A DNA stretch of 64,000 nucleotides from Clostridium sp. C105KSO13 (GCF_001517425.1 NZ_FBWL01000160.1:1-64000); one strand, 5' to 3'; shown: positions 1 through 7,511, counted from the first letter of the stretch. Notes: a model not told the origin generated them from the sequence alone. A program made the numbers and translations.

Positions 1-2
1 AA

Positions 3-470
3 TTTCGAATTGTCCGTATCCTTCTTGATAACGGAACCTATATTTGTATTGCAACCAATCTTTCTGAGCAAGATTTTCCTTTAGAAGAAATCAAAAAACT
101 TTATCGAATGAGATGGAGCGAGGAAACAAGTTTTCGAGAGCTTAAATATACGATTGGTCTGATCAACTGGCACAGCAGTAAGTATGATGGAATCCTTCAG
201 GAAATCAACGCACGCATGATATTATACAATTTCTGTGAGCTGGTAACAGCTCATGCAGTGGTAAAAACAAGGGATAATACCAAACACACTTATAAAATAA
301 ATTTCGCCACCGCAGTCAATATATGCAGAGCATATTTAAAACATGGCAGTGACGAAACAGAGACCATGCTTCTCATACAAAAGCACCTGACACCAGTCAG
401 AGGCAACCGTAAATATCCTATCAACCTCCGTCCAAAGAGAAATAGGGATTTCATGTATCGAGCCGCTTAA
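3..470 (+). CDS. IS4-family transposase, C-terminal fragment cut by window edge
   Basis: The frame is open from base 3, so the gene begins upstream of the window; the first in-frame ATG at 108 is internal. The translation carries the IS4 signature Y-x2-R-x3-E-x6-K, seen as LYRMRWSEETSFRELK (Y at about bases 96-98), in which the Glu is the last member of the DDE catalytic triad. The remainder is the usual basic C-terminal tail ending NRDFMYRAA. It would cut and paste its own insertion sequence. The first two catalytic Asp lie outside the window, so intactness cannot be judged. It sits downstream of trmD, where rplS is usually found in this operon. Confidence 0.85.
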   Translation, partial: FRIVRILLDNGTYICIATNLSEQDFPLEEIKKLYRMRWSEETSFRELKYTIGLINWHSSKYDGILQEINARMILYNFCELVTAHAVVKTRDNTKHTYKINFATAVNICRAYLKHGSDETETMLLIQKHLTPVRGNRKYPINLRPKRNRDFMYRAA

Positions 471-696
471 ATCTCGTCACTATTATACTTCTATTTTAGG
501 CAGGTTGACAATCTGTCTTTTTGGTATACGCAAAATTATTTTTTGTAATTCAGAGTCTGTTCTTTTTGTTCAAAATTCAAAAATATTCGTGCGGGCTTTC
601 TTAACTAAACAGTGTTTCAATGATTTACAGTATATGATATACTGCTTTCATCTAGAAAAGGCTTAACTAAATGACATTGAATATAAGATATGTTGT
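471..696. other. Intergenic stretch after the transposase
   Basis: AT-rich sequence without a convincing reading frame. It should hold the right end of the insertion sequence, but the terminal inverted repeat cannot be identified without the other end. No rplS gene is present between here and trmD. Confidence 0.4.
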
Positions 697-741
697 AAAA
701 CAATTCTGAAAACGGTGCCCAAAAGGGTCAGTCCCCTTTTA
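697..741. repeat. Repeat family A, copy 1, covering the trmD stop codon
   Basis: About 44 bases shared with 26779-26819 and with the right half of the palindrome at 56018-56106. The conserved part reads CTGAAAACGG, a variable tetramer, then CAAAAGGGTCAGTCCCC. AAAAGGG and CCCTTTT can pair, with T runs outside on both strands, so it could terminate transcription in either direction. On the minus strand it encodes the last codons and the stop of trmD. Confidence 0.75.
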
Positions 742-1411
742 GTAAATCTGGGCGCCGTTCTTTTGTTCTCAGAAGAGACTGCTCCCGACGCCATTTTTCT
801 ATATTTGCATGGTGTCCGGAGAGCAGTACTTCTGGGACTTTTTTCCCATGCCACTCTTCCGGACGGGAATACTGGGGATATTCCAGCAGGTTGTCCTGAA
901 AGGATTCAAATTCGGCTGACACGTCATTGTGGAGTACACCCGGCACAAGGCGGGATATTGTATCTACCATGACCATAGCGGGGAGTTCTCCGCCGGTCAA
1001 TACATAATCTCCTATAGAAACATAGTCAGTTACAATCTCCTCAAGCACGCGCTCATCAACGCCCTCATAATGTCCGCAGAGAAGAATCAAATCCTCTTCC
1101 TGTGCCAGTTCTTCTGCCATTTGTTGGGTGAATGTCTGCCCCTGGGGTGACAGGTATATCACTCTGGCTCTGTTCTCCAGTTTTTCTGCAACTGACTCAT
1201 AGGAAAGGTAAACCGGTTCAGCCTGCATCAGCATACCAGCTCCACCCCCGTAAGGGTAATCATCCACACTTTGATGCTTATTGAATGCATAATCACGGAT
1301 ATTTACAGCTTCAATAGACAACAGGCCGCTGCTGATGGCACGTCCTATAATACTCGTGTTCAATCCGTTCATTACCATATCAGGAAATAGTGTTAAAATA
1401 TGAAAATTCAT
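728..1411 (-). CDS. trmD: tRNA (guanine37-N1)-methyltransferase TrmD
   Basis: Transfers a methyl group from SAM to N1 of G37 in tRNAs with G at position 36, which prevents +1 frameshifting; essential in most bacteria. The 227 residues begin [12 protein letters not shown] and contain the trefoil-knot SPOUT motifs YPYGGGAGM (53-60), YLSPQG (86-91), [12 protein letters not shown] (110-121) and [14 protein letters not shown] (133-146). It is last in the ylxM-ffh-rpsP-khpA-rimM-trmD run, 16 bp after rimM. The C-terminus is odd: after RRPDLL it ends KGD, and these codons with the TGA lie inside repeat copy A1. The protein is slightly shorter than usual, so the repeat probably replaced the natural end; the catalytic core is intact. 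Confidence 0.96.
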   Translation of the reverse strand: MNFHILTLFPDMVMNGLNTSIIGRAISSGLLSIEAVNIRDYAFNKHQSVDDYPYGGGAGMLMQAEPVYLSYESVAEKLENRARVIYLSPQGQTFTQQMAEELAQEEDLILLCGHYEGVDERVLEEIVTDYVSIGDYVLTGGELPAMVMVDTISRLVPGVLHNDVSAEFESFQDNLLEYPQYSRPEEWHGKKVPEVLLSGHHANIEKWRREQSLLRTKERRPDLLKGD

Positions 1412-1427
1412 GCCTCTTTTGCCCTTT

Positions 1428-1934
1428 CTAGGAAATCAGACCCTCCAACAGGTGTACCTTCATCACCTGCTCTTCTATATTAATATCAAGAATGCACTGT
1501 CGTATGGCGGGGATCAGTACCTCACCGTACTTATCCGAATCCACCACATAAACCTCATTGGCACCGGTCTCAAGTACATCCTTTAAAACACCCAGTTTTT
1601 CCTCTTCGGTAAACACCTGCATGCCTATTAAATCAGCAATATAATATTCACCCTTTTCCAGACTGACTGCATTTTCTCTGTCTACAAAAAGACCTTTTCC
1701 TTTATATTTCTCTATATCATTTATATTATCAATTCCCTTGAATTTTAAGATAACAAACTGTTTGAAAAACTTTACATTCTCTATGTCCAGAGGAATCTGT
1801 TCTTTTCCCGTATTCAAAATGATTTTCTTTAGTCTTTTAAATCTAAGTGCATCATCCGTAGTGGGAAATACTTTGACCTCCCCACGGATTCCGTGGGTAG
1901 AGGAAATAACCCCTACTTGTAAAAACTGTTCCAT
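1428..1934 (-). CDS. rimM: Ribosome maturation factor RimM
   Basis: Binds ribosomal protein S19 and helps mature the head of the 30S subunit. The protein (168 aa) begins [20 protein letters not shown], a typical RimM N-terminal beta-barrel, followed by a PRC-barrel half around [14 protein letters not shown] longer frame starts at 1949, but its first codons (CGG AGG AAA AAG) are the ribosome site GGAGG, so the ATG at 1934, six bases further on, is the real start. It lies between khpA and trmD in the conserved order. A strong hairpin (1969-2011) separates it from khpA, so its expression may be uncoupled from ffh-rpsP. Confidence 0.94.
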   Translation of the reverse strand: MEQFLQVGVISSTHGIRGEVKVFPTTDDALRFKRLKKIILNTGKEQIPLDIENVKFFKQFVILKFKGIDNINDIEKYKGKGLFVDRENAVSLEKGEYYIADLIGMQVFTEEEKLGVLKDVLETGANEVYVVDSDKYGEVLIPAIRQCILDINIEEQVMKVHLLEGLIS

Positions 1935-1968
1935 CTTTTTCCTCCGCAAACAATAAATATATAAAAGA

Positions 1969-2011
1969 AAAGGGCAGACCCTTTATGCAGCTGCATAAAG
2001 GCTGTCCCTTT
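1969..2011 (-). terminator. Long hairpin inside the operon, between khpA and rimM
   Basis: Near-perfect palindrome with arms of about 21 nt meeting at TGCAGCTGCA (left AAAGGGCAGACC..., right ...GGCTGTCCCTTT). On the minus strand it is followed by TTTTCTTTTATATATTT, so it has the form of an intrinsic terminator. It is likely partial, since rimM and trmD lie downstream with no obvious new promoter. Confidence 0.7.
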
Positions 2012-2017
2012 GTCCTG

Positions 2018-2248
2018 CTATTGCACAATGTCAACAACAACTCTTTTATCTTCCTTGGCAGCCGCCGCTTTTACTACAGAGCGGATTGCCTTTGCAATAC
2101 GGCCCTGTTTTCCAATAACCTTGCCCATATCGCTGTCGGCCACACGTACTTCAATCACAGTGGTCTTGCCGTCCTGTCTCTCAGAAACGACAACGCTGTC
2201 AGGATCGTCAACTAATGCTTTCGCAATTACTTCAACTAATTCTTTCAT
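2018..2248 (-). CDS. khpA: KH-domain RNA-binding protein KhpA (YlqC)
   Basis: A 76-residue single KH-domain protein. The GxxG loop is seen as GKQG in MGKVIGKQGRIAKAIRSVVK (about 41-60), the surface that grips single-stranded RNA. In Gram-positive bacteria KhpA pairs with KhpB/Jag and influences cell division and mRNA or sRNA fate; that partner is not in this window. It is preceded by GGAGGTGGCTTAG before the ATG and follows rpsP by 24 bp, which is the standard position. Identity rests on size, motif and context. Confidence 0.93.
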   Translation of the reverse strand: MKELVEVIAKALVDDPDSVVVSERQDGKTTVIEVRVADSDMGKVIGKQGRIAKAIRSVVKAAAAKEDKRVVVDIVQ

Positions 2249-2272
2249 CTAAGCCACCTCCACAAAAACAGC

Positions 2273-2518
2273 TTATTTCTCAACCCCTGCTGCTTTTAAG
2301 ATTTTACCTACTACTTCTGTAGGCTGAGCTCCGTTGTTTAACCACTTCTTTGCGGCTTCCTCATCAACCTTAATTACGCTTGGCTCCATGTTCGGATCAT
2401 AAGTTCCAATTTCTTCGATAAATTTACCGTCTCTTGGAGATCTGGAATCTGCAACTACGATTCTATAGAAAGGAGCTTTCTTCTGTCCCATTCTCTTTAA
2501 TCTGATTTTTACTGCCAT
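2273..2518 (-). CDS. rpsP: 30S ribosomal protein S16
   Basis: Small-subunit protein needed for assembly of the 5' domain of 16S rRNA. The sequence [20 protein letters not shown] is diagnostic, and the 81-residue length is normal. The open frame extends three codons upstream (GTG AAA AAG), but GAGGTG there is the ribosome site, so the ATG at 2518 is chosen. It lies between ffh and khpA. Nothing unusual. Confidence 0.97.
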   Translation of the reverse strand: MAVKIRLKRMGQKKAPFYRIVVADSRSPRDGKFIEEIGTYDPNMEPSVIKVDEEAAKKWLNNGAQPTEVVGKILKAAGVEK

Positions 2519-2600
2519 CTTTTTCACCTCATCTTTTCTTTTTTATTTATATTGTAGTTCCTTTCGCTAAGCTCGAAAAAACCTTGCTAAGTACTACCGG

Positions 2601-3959
2601 TCAAAAAGGAAGTTTAAACTTACCTTTCTTACCACCTCTGCCACCCATCATGCCCGGAAGCTTCTTCATCATCTTCCTGGCTTCGTTAAATTGTTTTACC
2701 ATGCGGTTCACTTCAGAGATATCCACTCCTGCACCTCTTGCAATACGGTGCTTTCTTGATGGATTGAGTAAATCCGGATTGCTGCGTTCTTCCAACGTCA
2801 TAGACTGAATCATAGCTTCCATCCGTGACATTTTCTTCTCATTTTCTTCAGAATCGAAGTCAGGCATCTTACCACCGCCTATGCCGCCTAACCCCGGCAT
2901 CATGTTCATCACACTTGACAGACCGCCCATCTTCTTCATCTGGCTCATACTCTCCAGATAATCTTCGAAGTCGAACTGGGCTTTTTTCATCTTCTCTGTC
3001 ATCTTTTTAGCTTTTTTTTCGTCCAGCTCTTCCCCTGCCTTTTCAATCAGGGTCAGAACATCCCCCATTCCAAGAATACGGGAAGCCATTCTGTCGGGAT
3101 AAAACTGTTCCAGATCAGAGAGCTTTTCTCCCATACCGACATAAAGCACCGGTCTTCCTGTCACGGCTTTAATTGACAATGCAGCGCCGCCCCGGGTATC
3201 ACCGTCAAGCTTTGTAATAATTACTCCATCAATACCTATCTTCTCATGAAAACTTCCTGCAACATTAACTGCATCCTGCCCGGTCATTGCATCCACTACC
3301 AATATGGTCTGATGCACCGTAACCGCTTCTTTGATTTCCTGAAGCTCTGCCATCATGTCTTCATCAATATGAAGACGGCCGGCTGTATCTAATATAACAA
3401 TGTTGTTGCCGTTCTTCACAGCATGCTCATATGCTGCCTTTGCGATATCCGCAGGTTTGTTCTTATCTCCCATGGAAAATACTTCCACACCCTGCTTCTC
3501 TCCATTAATCTGCAATTGCTTTATCGCTGCAGGCCTGTATACATCACATGCAACAAGCAGTGGTTTCTTTCCCCTGAGCTTAAACTTTCCGGCAAGCTTT
3601 GCGGTCGTCGTTGTCTTTCCGGCACCCTGAAGACCGGCCATCATAATAACAGTAACAGCACTTCCGGGCTGTAATGTAATCTCGGTAGTCTCTGAACCCA
3701 TCAATCTGACCAGTTCTTCATTTACAATCTTGATTACCATCTGCCCCGGGTTCAGGCCATTCATTACATCCTGACCAACCGCGCGTTCCTGTACATCTTT
3801 TATAAAGCCCTTAACTACCTTGAAGTTGACATCCGCCTCAAGCAATGCCATCTTTACTTCCTTGAGTGCCGCCTTTACGTCATCCTCCGTTAGCCGCCCT
3901 TTACTGCGGAGATTTTTAAATACATTCTGAAGTTTTTCACTTAAGCTGTCAAATGCCAT
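2601..3959 (-). CDS. ffh: Signal recognition particle GTPase Ffh
   Basis: The protein subunit of SRP: it binds signal sequences on nascent chains and 4.5S/6S-like SRP RNA, and docks with FtsY. Domains in the 452 residues: N (1-~85), G with P-loop GLQGAGKTTTTAKLAG (109-124), DTAGR and TKLDGDTRGGAA, then a Met-rich M domain from about 300 (KKMGGLSSVMNMMPGLGG) and a Gly/Lys-rich tail ending KGKFKLPF. It starts 1 bp after the ylxM stop, so the two are translationally coupled. SRP RNA is not encoded in this window. Confidence 0.97.
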   Translation of the reverse strand: MAFDSLSEKLQNVFKNLRSKGRLTEDDVKAALKEVKMALLEADVNFKVVKGFIKDVQERAVGQDVMNGLNPGQMVIKIVNEELVRLMGSETTEITLQPGSAVTVIMMAGLQGAGKTTTTAKLAGKFKLRGKKPLLVACDVYRPAAIKQLQINGEKQGVEVFSMGDKNKPADIAKAAYEHAVKNGNNIVILDTAGRLHIDEDMMAELQEIKEAVTVHQTILVVDAMTGQDAVNVAGSFHEKIGIDGVIITKLDGDTRGGAALSIKAVTGRPVLYVGMGEKLSDLEQFYPDRMASRILGMGDVLTLIEKAGEELDEKKAKKMTEKMKKAQFDFEDYLESMSQMKKMGGLSSVMNMMPGLGGIGGGKMPDFDSEENEKKMSRMEAMIQSMTLEERSNPDLLNPSRKHRIARGAGVDISEVNRMVKQFNEARKMMKKLPGMMGGRGGKKGKFKLPF

Positions 3960-3960
3960 T

Positions 3961-4311
3961 CTACAACTCCTCTATTATTGTATGAGAAATCCGTCTGATT
4001 TCCCCGACCATTTCGATAATGTCTGTACCTTGCTTCTCATAAGCGTCCAGTACCTCATTAATCTCCTGCACTTTCTCTTTCACAGAAAGGAACTTCTCCA
4101 CAAGATGGAGCTTCGCCTCGTATCCTTCCAGAATCTTCTGGCAGCGTCTTATCAAATCATGTACACCCTGCCTGCTGATTCCTTCCTCCTGGGCAATTTC
4201 GCTTAAAGATAAATCCTCCAGCATAAACTGCTCATAAATCTCCTTTTGGTGATCTGTGAGAAGTTCACCATAAAAATCATATAATAATGTATGTTCTAAA
4301 ATCTCATTCAC
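3961..4311 (-). CDS. ylxM: YlxM-family helix-turn-helix protein, SRP operon
   Basis: 116 residues beginning (V/M)NEILEHTLLYDFYGELLTD. The helix-turn-helix LSLSEIAQEEGISRQGVHDLI is at about 33-53, with a coiled helical tail after it. YlxM is the usual first gene before ffh in Firmicutes and can stimulate SRP activity. The open frame runs to 4434, but those extra codons cross a terminator and a promoter. The start is the GTG at 4311, eight bases after GAGG. With the -10 box at 4328-4333 the mRNA leader would be only about 10-14 nt. Confidence 0.88.
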   Translation of the reverse strand: MNEILEHTLLYDFYGELLTDHQKEIYEQFMLEDLSLSEIAQEEGISRQGVHDLIRRCQKILEGYEAKLHLVEKFLSVKEKVQEINEVLDAYEKQGTDIIEMVGEIRRISHTIIEEL

Positions 4312-4327
4312 ATTTATCACCTCAGCT

Positions 4328-4356
4328 ATTATACTAAAAAAAGGAGCGGGTGTCAA
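4328..4356 (-). promoter_or_regulatory. Sigma-A promoter of the ylxM-ffh operon
   Basis: On the minus strand TTGACA (4351-4356), exactly 17 bases, then TATAAT (4328-4333): a full-consensus pair. The -35 box lies in the 3' arm, and the spacer in the T-tract, of the upstream gene's terminator. The predicted start is about 12 nt before the ylxM GTG. Confidence 0.88.
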
Positions 4357-4383
4357 GTATTTTTTCTTGACAGCCGTTCCTTT
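4336..4383 (-). terminator. Intrinsic terminator of the protease gene, overlapping the ylxM promoter
   Basis: 18-nt arms AAAGGAACGGCTGTCAAG and CTTGACACCCGCTCCTTT (two mismatches) around an A-rich loop, followed by a run of T on the minus strand. It follows the protease gene (stop at 4463) on the same strand. Confidence 0.82.
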
Positions 4384-4462
4384 AAAGAATAATGTAACAA
4401 AATTATATCGATTTTTTATTTGAATTTGAATCATAACAAAATTTGCGTGGGAAGATCAAAGA

Positions 4463-5377
4463 TCAGGGAGAAAGAAGTTTTCCCACATTGAGCAAGCCCC
4501 AGCCCTGACTAGCGTACATTGTCCTGACACAGGAACTTCTCAGTTTCAGTTTCACCTCCACATTATCCATGTCCGGATATTTTGAGAGCAGACAGGCAAT
4601 AGCACCGGATACAATGGGCGTTGACATAGATGTGCCGCTTTTCATAATATAAGGCTTTTGCCAACGGTTCGTGTAGTCACCATTGCAGCTCATAATATTT
4701 GTCCCCGGCACCAGTACATCAGGCTTCACGACGCAGTCCCCGGTAGGACCGTTTCCCGAAAAATTCCATTCTCTTCCGGCACTTCTGTTGCTCACAGCTG
4801 TACCCCGCTCCGCCAGAGCCCCTACTGTAATAACTTTTCTGCTTGTTCCCGGAACAGCTACCGTCCCCACCCCGGGTCCGTAGTTTCCCGCTGACACTAC
4901 AACGACCAGTCCTGCATCCCATAGTTTTTCCACAGCATCTGTCAGCCGGTTTTCCTGTCTTTTCTCTACTCCAGGCTGAGTCCCCACAGAAATGTTTACG
5001 ATCCGCACCCCTGTTTTTTTGTGCACATTCAGCAGCCAGTCAATTCCTTCAACCACCGTGTTCACAGATCCGTTCCCCTTATTGTCCAGCACTTTGCCCA
5101 TCAGAATTTCCGCCCTGGGTGCCATGCCTGCATACACACCGTCCGACAGTTTCCCACTGCCTGCCAGGATGCCTGACACATGGGTTCCGTGTTTTCCGTC
5201 ATCGTATATGTCTTCTTTATAATTTATAAAATCCCGAAAGCCTATAATTCTTCTATCAAAATCAGGATGAAGAGTAATGCCTGTATCTAATACAGCTATA
5301 CAAACACCCTGCCCCATATATCGATTAGATATGATGTCTCCGCACCAATAACCTACTGTCTGTTTTACCCATTTCAT
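4463..5377 (-). CDS. Subtilisin-like S8 serine peptidase, without signal peptide
   Basis: A 304-residue subtilase with the complete triad: Asp31 in AVLDTGITLHPD, His63 in HGTHVSGI, Ser250 in SGTSMSTP, plus the oxyanion Asn165 in SAGNYGPG. There is no signal peptide, no I9 propeptide and no C-terminal extension, which resembles the intracellular or AprX-like short subtilases of Clostridia. Substrates are unknown. It starts at MKWVKQTVGYWCG after AAAAAGG. It is a single gene ended by a strong terminator. High confidence in fold and catalysis, low in biological role. Confidence 0.93.
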   Translation of the reverse strand: MKWVKQTVGYWCGDIISNRYMGQGVCIAVLDTGITLHPDFDRRIIGFRDFINYKEDIYDDGKHGTHVSGILAGSGKLSDGVYAGMAPRAEILMGKVLDNKGNGSVNTVVEGIDWLLNVHKKTGVRIVNISVGTQPGVEKRQENRLTDAVEKLWDAGLVVVVSAGNYGPGVGTVAVPGTSRKVITVGALAERGTAVSNRSAGREWNFSGNGPTGDCVVKPDVLVPGTNIMSCNGDYTNRWQKPYIMKSGTSMSTPIVSGAIACLLSKYPDMDNVEVKLKLRSSCVRTMYASQGWGLLNVGKLLSP

Positions 5378-5511
5378 ATAATTACCTTTTTTACTATAGT
5401 ATTCATGGAAACGGGTTTTGCTTACTTTAAAATTTTTTCTAAAATCTTATCACACTTTTCCTCCTAACACATATTATGAACTGTAATCAAACATAATATG
5501 GAGGATTTAAC

Positions 5512-5739
5512 ATGAGTGAATTAAGTGCTACAAATTGCGGATGCGACAATAGTTGTGGGGGATACGGGAATAATGGTATGTCTTCGTGCCTTTGGATTAT
5601 TGTTTTGCTGTGCTGCTGTGGAGGCGGATTCGGTAATAGCGGCGGCGGCTGCGGTAATAACGGCTTTGGTAATGACAATTGTCTCTGGATTATTGTTCTG
5701 CTGTGCTGCTGCGGCGGATTCGGTAGTGGCGGATGCTAA
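5512..5739 (+). CDS. Tiny Cys/Gly-rich protein with a duplicated hydrophobic CLWIIVLLCCCGG unit
   Basis: 75 residues starting 7 bases after GGAGG. The hydrophobic block CLWIIVLLCCCGG occurs twice (about 26-38 and 57-69), each preceded and followed by Gly/Asn/Cys-rich linkers such as GGGFGNSGGGCGNNGFG; 15 residues are Cys. The DNA of the two blocks is nearly identical, showing a recent internal duplication. Such proteins are common in Lachnospiraceae and are sometimes labelled 'chorion class high-cysteine protein'. They also resemble small YjcZ-type sporulation proteins with a hydrophobic core and Gly-rich arm. Function unknown; a spore-coat or membrane-inserted structural role is a guess. Confidence 0.8.
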   Translation: MSELSATNCGCDNSCGGYGNNGMSSCLWIIVLLCCCGGGFGNSGGGCGNNGFGNDNCLWIIVLLCCCGGFGSGGC

Positions 5740-5789
5740 TTGTCGGTGGACTCGAAGAACTTCTGAGTGCAATAAAATCGTAATAATAT

Positions 5790-5822
5790 CCCGGTGCAGC
5801 GAGCTGTACCGGGTATATTTTT
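5790..5822 (+). terminator. Terminator of the Cys-rich mini-gene
   Basis: Stem CCCGGT-G-CAG / CTG-T-ACCGGG with loop CGAG, followed by TATATTTTT. Confidence 0.85.
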
Positions 5823-5889
5823 GAAACTAAACCAGTCCTCTGATTCGACCGCATATCCGGCCAGAGCCTGGCAAGCCAGACTCTCTGCC

Positions 5890-6033
5890 TTATTCCGGCT
5901 GATTCCGATTCTCTTCCTTATTGTTTTCTTTCTTTTTCTTCTCTTCCTCGCTGTGGTCCATTCGTTTCCTCAACATACATTCCTCATCTATCTCATATAC
6001 TGCATTTCCTTCAATAATCAGCTTTCTTCTCAT
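5890..6033 (-). CDS. Small charged hypothetical protein, 47 aa
   Basis: Begins MRRKLIIEGNAVYEIDEECM and continues as a Lys/Glu-rich tail ending NRNQPE. The ATG at 6033 follows GGTGAT by 7 bases. The folded-looking first half (a short beta strand with IIEGNAVYEID) contrasts with the disordered tail, which is what a genuine small protein would show; the opposite strand gives only a low-complexity hydrophobic frame. Family not recognised. It points toward the Cys-rich gene, whose terminator lies just beyond. Moderate confidence that it is expressed. Confidence 0.5.
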   Translation of the reverse strand: MRRKLIIEGNAVYEIDEECMLRKRMDHSEEEKKKKENNKEENRNQPE

Positions 6034-6070
6034 TTTATATCACCATTGCCTTTCTTATCCTTACTATATT

Positions 6071-6138
6071 ATATGATACCAGGGTCAAAAAGGCATGTGG
6101 GAACACAAAGTGCTTAGCAATCCGCAGGTATCATATAT
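6071..6138. repeat. Repeat family B, copy 1
   Basis: Bounded by perfect 10-nt inverted arms ATATGATACC (6071-6080) and GGTATCATAT (6127-6136). It contains ACAAAGTGCTTAGCAATC, shared with 7512-7575 and, in reverse orientation, 60099-60138, and also a GGGTCAAAA segment that recurs in the other copies. Confidence 0.7.
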
Positions 6139-6225
6139 CTAGGATCCCCGATTTTAGCTTTACCAATCTTCATAATTTCATCTTTTGAATCATATATATT
6201 TACAACGTTATTAATAGGAGTGCCT

Positions 6226-6810
6226 ATGGAAAAGAAGCCGTCCAAACCAATGATACCCTTTGATGAACTGGTGAATCCTCCCATGCTTCAGATGCTGAAA
6301 CTTTTCCTTCCTTACACTCCTGCTTCTAACCAAAAATTTTTAGGTATATTTGCCAAATTTCTGGAGTTTAAGGAGACCATATCCTTTTTTCAGGGATCAA
6401 ATTATGATTTACAGGCACAGAGCCGGAATGAAAATCAGTCTTCCTCCCCGCTGGAAATGTTAACGGAACTAAAACCATATCTTCCTCCCCGGGAAGCAGA
6501 GATGATAGAAACACTTTTGAATATGATGAATATGATGGAAGTGATGCGCACATTTACAGATAACCCGGAGACTGCCTCCTCCGGAGAAGGCAATCCCATG
6601 GATATGGCAATGGGCATGCTCACCCCCGAACAGCAGGATATGTTTCAGATGTACAATAGTATGTTTTCCACTGAAGGGGATTCCAATAAAGAAGATTTGA
6701 AGGAAGGAGATGATGTAAATGAACGAATGGATGAACAATCCGGCGATGAAGGATCTGGATCCCGTCAAGCTTCAGCTGATTCAGATGGCAGCTTCACAGA
6801 CCAACGGTAA
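6226..6810 (+). CDS. Hypothetical Met-rich acidic protein
   Basis: 194 residues starting MEKKPSKPMIPFDELVNPP, five bases after AGGAG; a GTG two codons earlier lies in the ribosome site. The first half is predicted helical (LQMLKLFLPYTPASNQKF, LTELKPYLPPREAEMIETLL). The middle is Met-rich (LLNMMNMMEVM, PMDMAMGM). The last 30 residues (NERMDEQ... FTDQR) are low-complexity and are read in a different frame from the next gene, which begins at 6719. No family recognised. Because the tail looks unlike a folded protein, it may be a by-product of the overlap, either from a natural frameshift or from loss of an earlier stop. No membrane segment or signal. Confidence 0.7.
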   Translation: MEKKPSKPMIPFDELVNPPMLQMLKLFLPYTPASNQKFLGIFAKFLEFKETISFFQGSNYDLQAQSRNENQSSSPLEMLTELKPYLPPREAEMIETLLNMMNMMEVMRTFTDNPETASSGEGNPMDMAMGMLTPEQQDMFQMYNSMFSTEGDSNKEDLKEGDDVNERMDEQSGDEGSGSRQASADSDGSFTDQR

Positions 6811-7000
6811 GTCCGGCAGAGATCTTGCTCCTGTTTTGCTGGCACTTATATCAAACGCCAACCAGAAAGGAGTCCGTTTTTCCGAAGATGAAATATCCTT
6901 AATACTGGAAATCTTAAAAGAGGGTAAGCCGAAAGAAGAGAAGGCACAGATTGATCAGACAATCAATATGGTCCGCTCACTTATAAAGAAGAAGGCTTAA
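6719..7000 (+). CDS. Hypothetical small helical protein overlapping the previous gene by 92 bp
   Basis: 93 residues, ATG at 6719, nine bases after GGAG. The core from about residue 10 (KDLDPVKLQLIQMAASQTNG) to the end is a plausible helical fold with LAPVLLALISNANQKGVRFS and a basic C-terminus. The core itself lies largely inside the overlap, so the overlap is real and not a start-choice artefact. It ends 4 bp into the convergent thioesterase gene. Function unknown; co-transcription with 6226-6810 suggests a shared role. Confidence 0.7.
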   Translation: MNEWMNNPAMKDLDPVKLQLIQMAASQTNGKSGRDLAPVLLALISNANQKGVRFSEDEISLILEILKEGKPKEEKAQIDQTINMVRSLIKKKA

Positions 7001-7470
7001 AAGCCTTCTTCCTTCCGCCTCATGCGCATTTCTTTTCTCTTTTCCGCAGCTTCCCACTCCGCTCTTTCTTCCTCTGACTCCAGAATCAACCGTGGAACCC
7101 GTCTTGGTTTATCATTTTCATCTATGGCAACCATACTGAAATAGGCTCTGTTGATTGGTCTTCGCATTCCATCTATGCTCTCTACGTAAGTATCTACCCT
7201 GACTTCCATAGATGTATTCCCCACATAAGTCATTTTACCAATAATGACAATCACATCTCTTTGATAGGCCCCGTGTATAAATCTAAGGTTGTCCACAGAT
7301 GCCGTTATAACATTGGTTCTCGTATGACGCTTTGCCACCAATCCTGCCACCTCGTCTAACCATTGCATTAAAGTCCCGCCGAACAGGCGCCCTGCCCCAT
7401 TCAAATGATTGGGGCGCACCATATGCACCGTCTCCACTCTTGAATCGGAAACCTTTCTCTCCTCTGTCAC
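6997..7470 (-). CDS. Acyl-CoA thioesterase, hotdog fold (YkhA-like)
   Basis: Hydrolyses acyl-CoA to free acid and CoA. Hotdog-fold motifs: NHLNGAGRLFGGTLMQWLDE (about 22-41 of the protein from 7470), including the conserved Asn and catalytic-type Asp, then ITASVDNLRFIHGA. The C-terminal tail is strongly charged (EEERAEWEAAEKRKEMRMRR). Start: an ATG at 7485 has no ribosome site, whereas the GTG at 7470 has GGAG nine bases before it; I prefer 7470, giving 157 aa. Single gene on this strand. Acyl-chain preference cannot be read from the sequence. Confidence 0.88.
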   Translation of the reverse strand: MTEERKVSDSRVETVHMVRPNHLNGAGRLFGGTLMQWLDEVAGLVAKRHTRTNVITASVDNLRFIHGAYQRDVIVIIGKMTYVGNTSMEVRVDTYVESIDGMRRPINRAYFSMVAIDENDKPRRVPRLILESEEERAEWEAAEKRKEMRMRRKEEGF

Positions 7471-7511
7471 TTTTAACAACTCCATTCTGCGTTAGTATTT
7501 TTTTTATTATA

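Noticed and set aside
5794-6117. Hydrophobic plus-strand frame of 107 codons after the Cys-rich gene
   Set aside because: It starts inside a terminator, and its hydrophobic run is the complement of the Lys/Glu-rich tail of the minus-strand small ORF.
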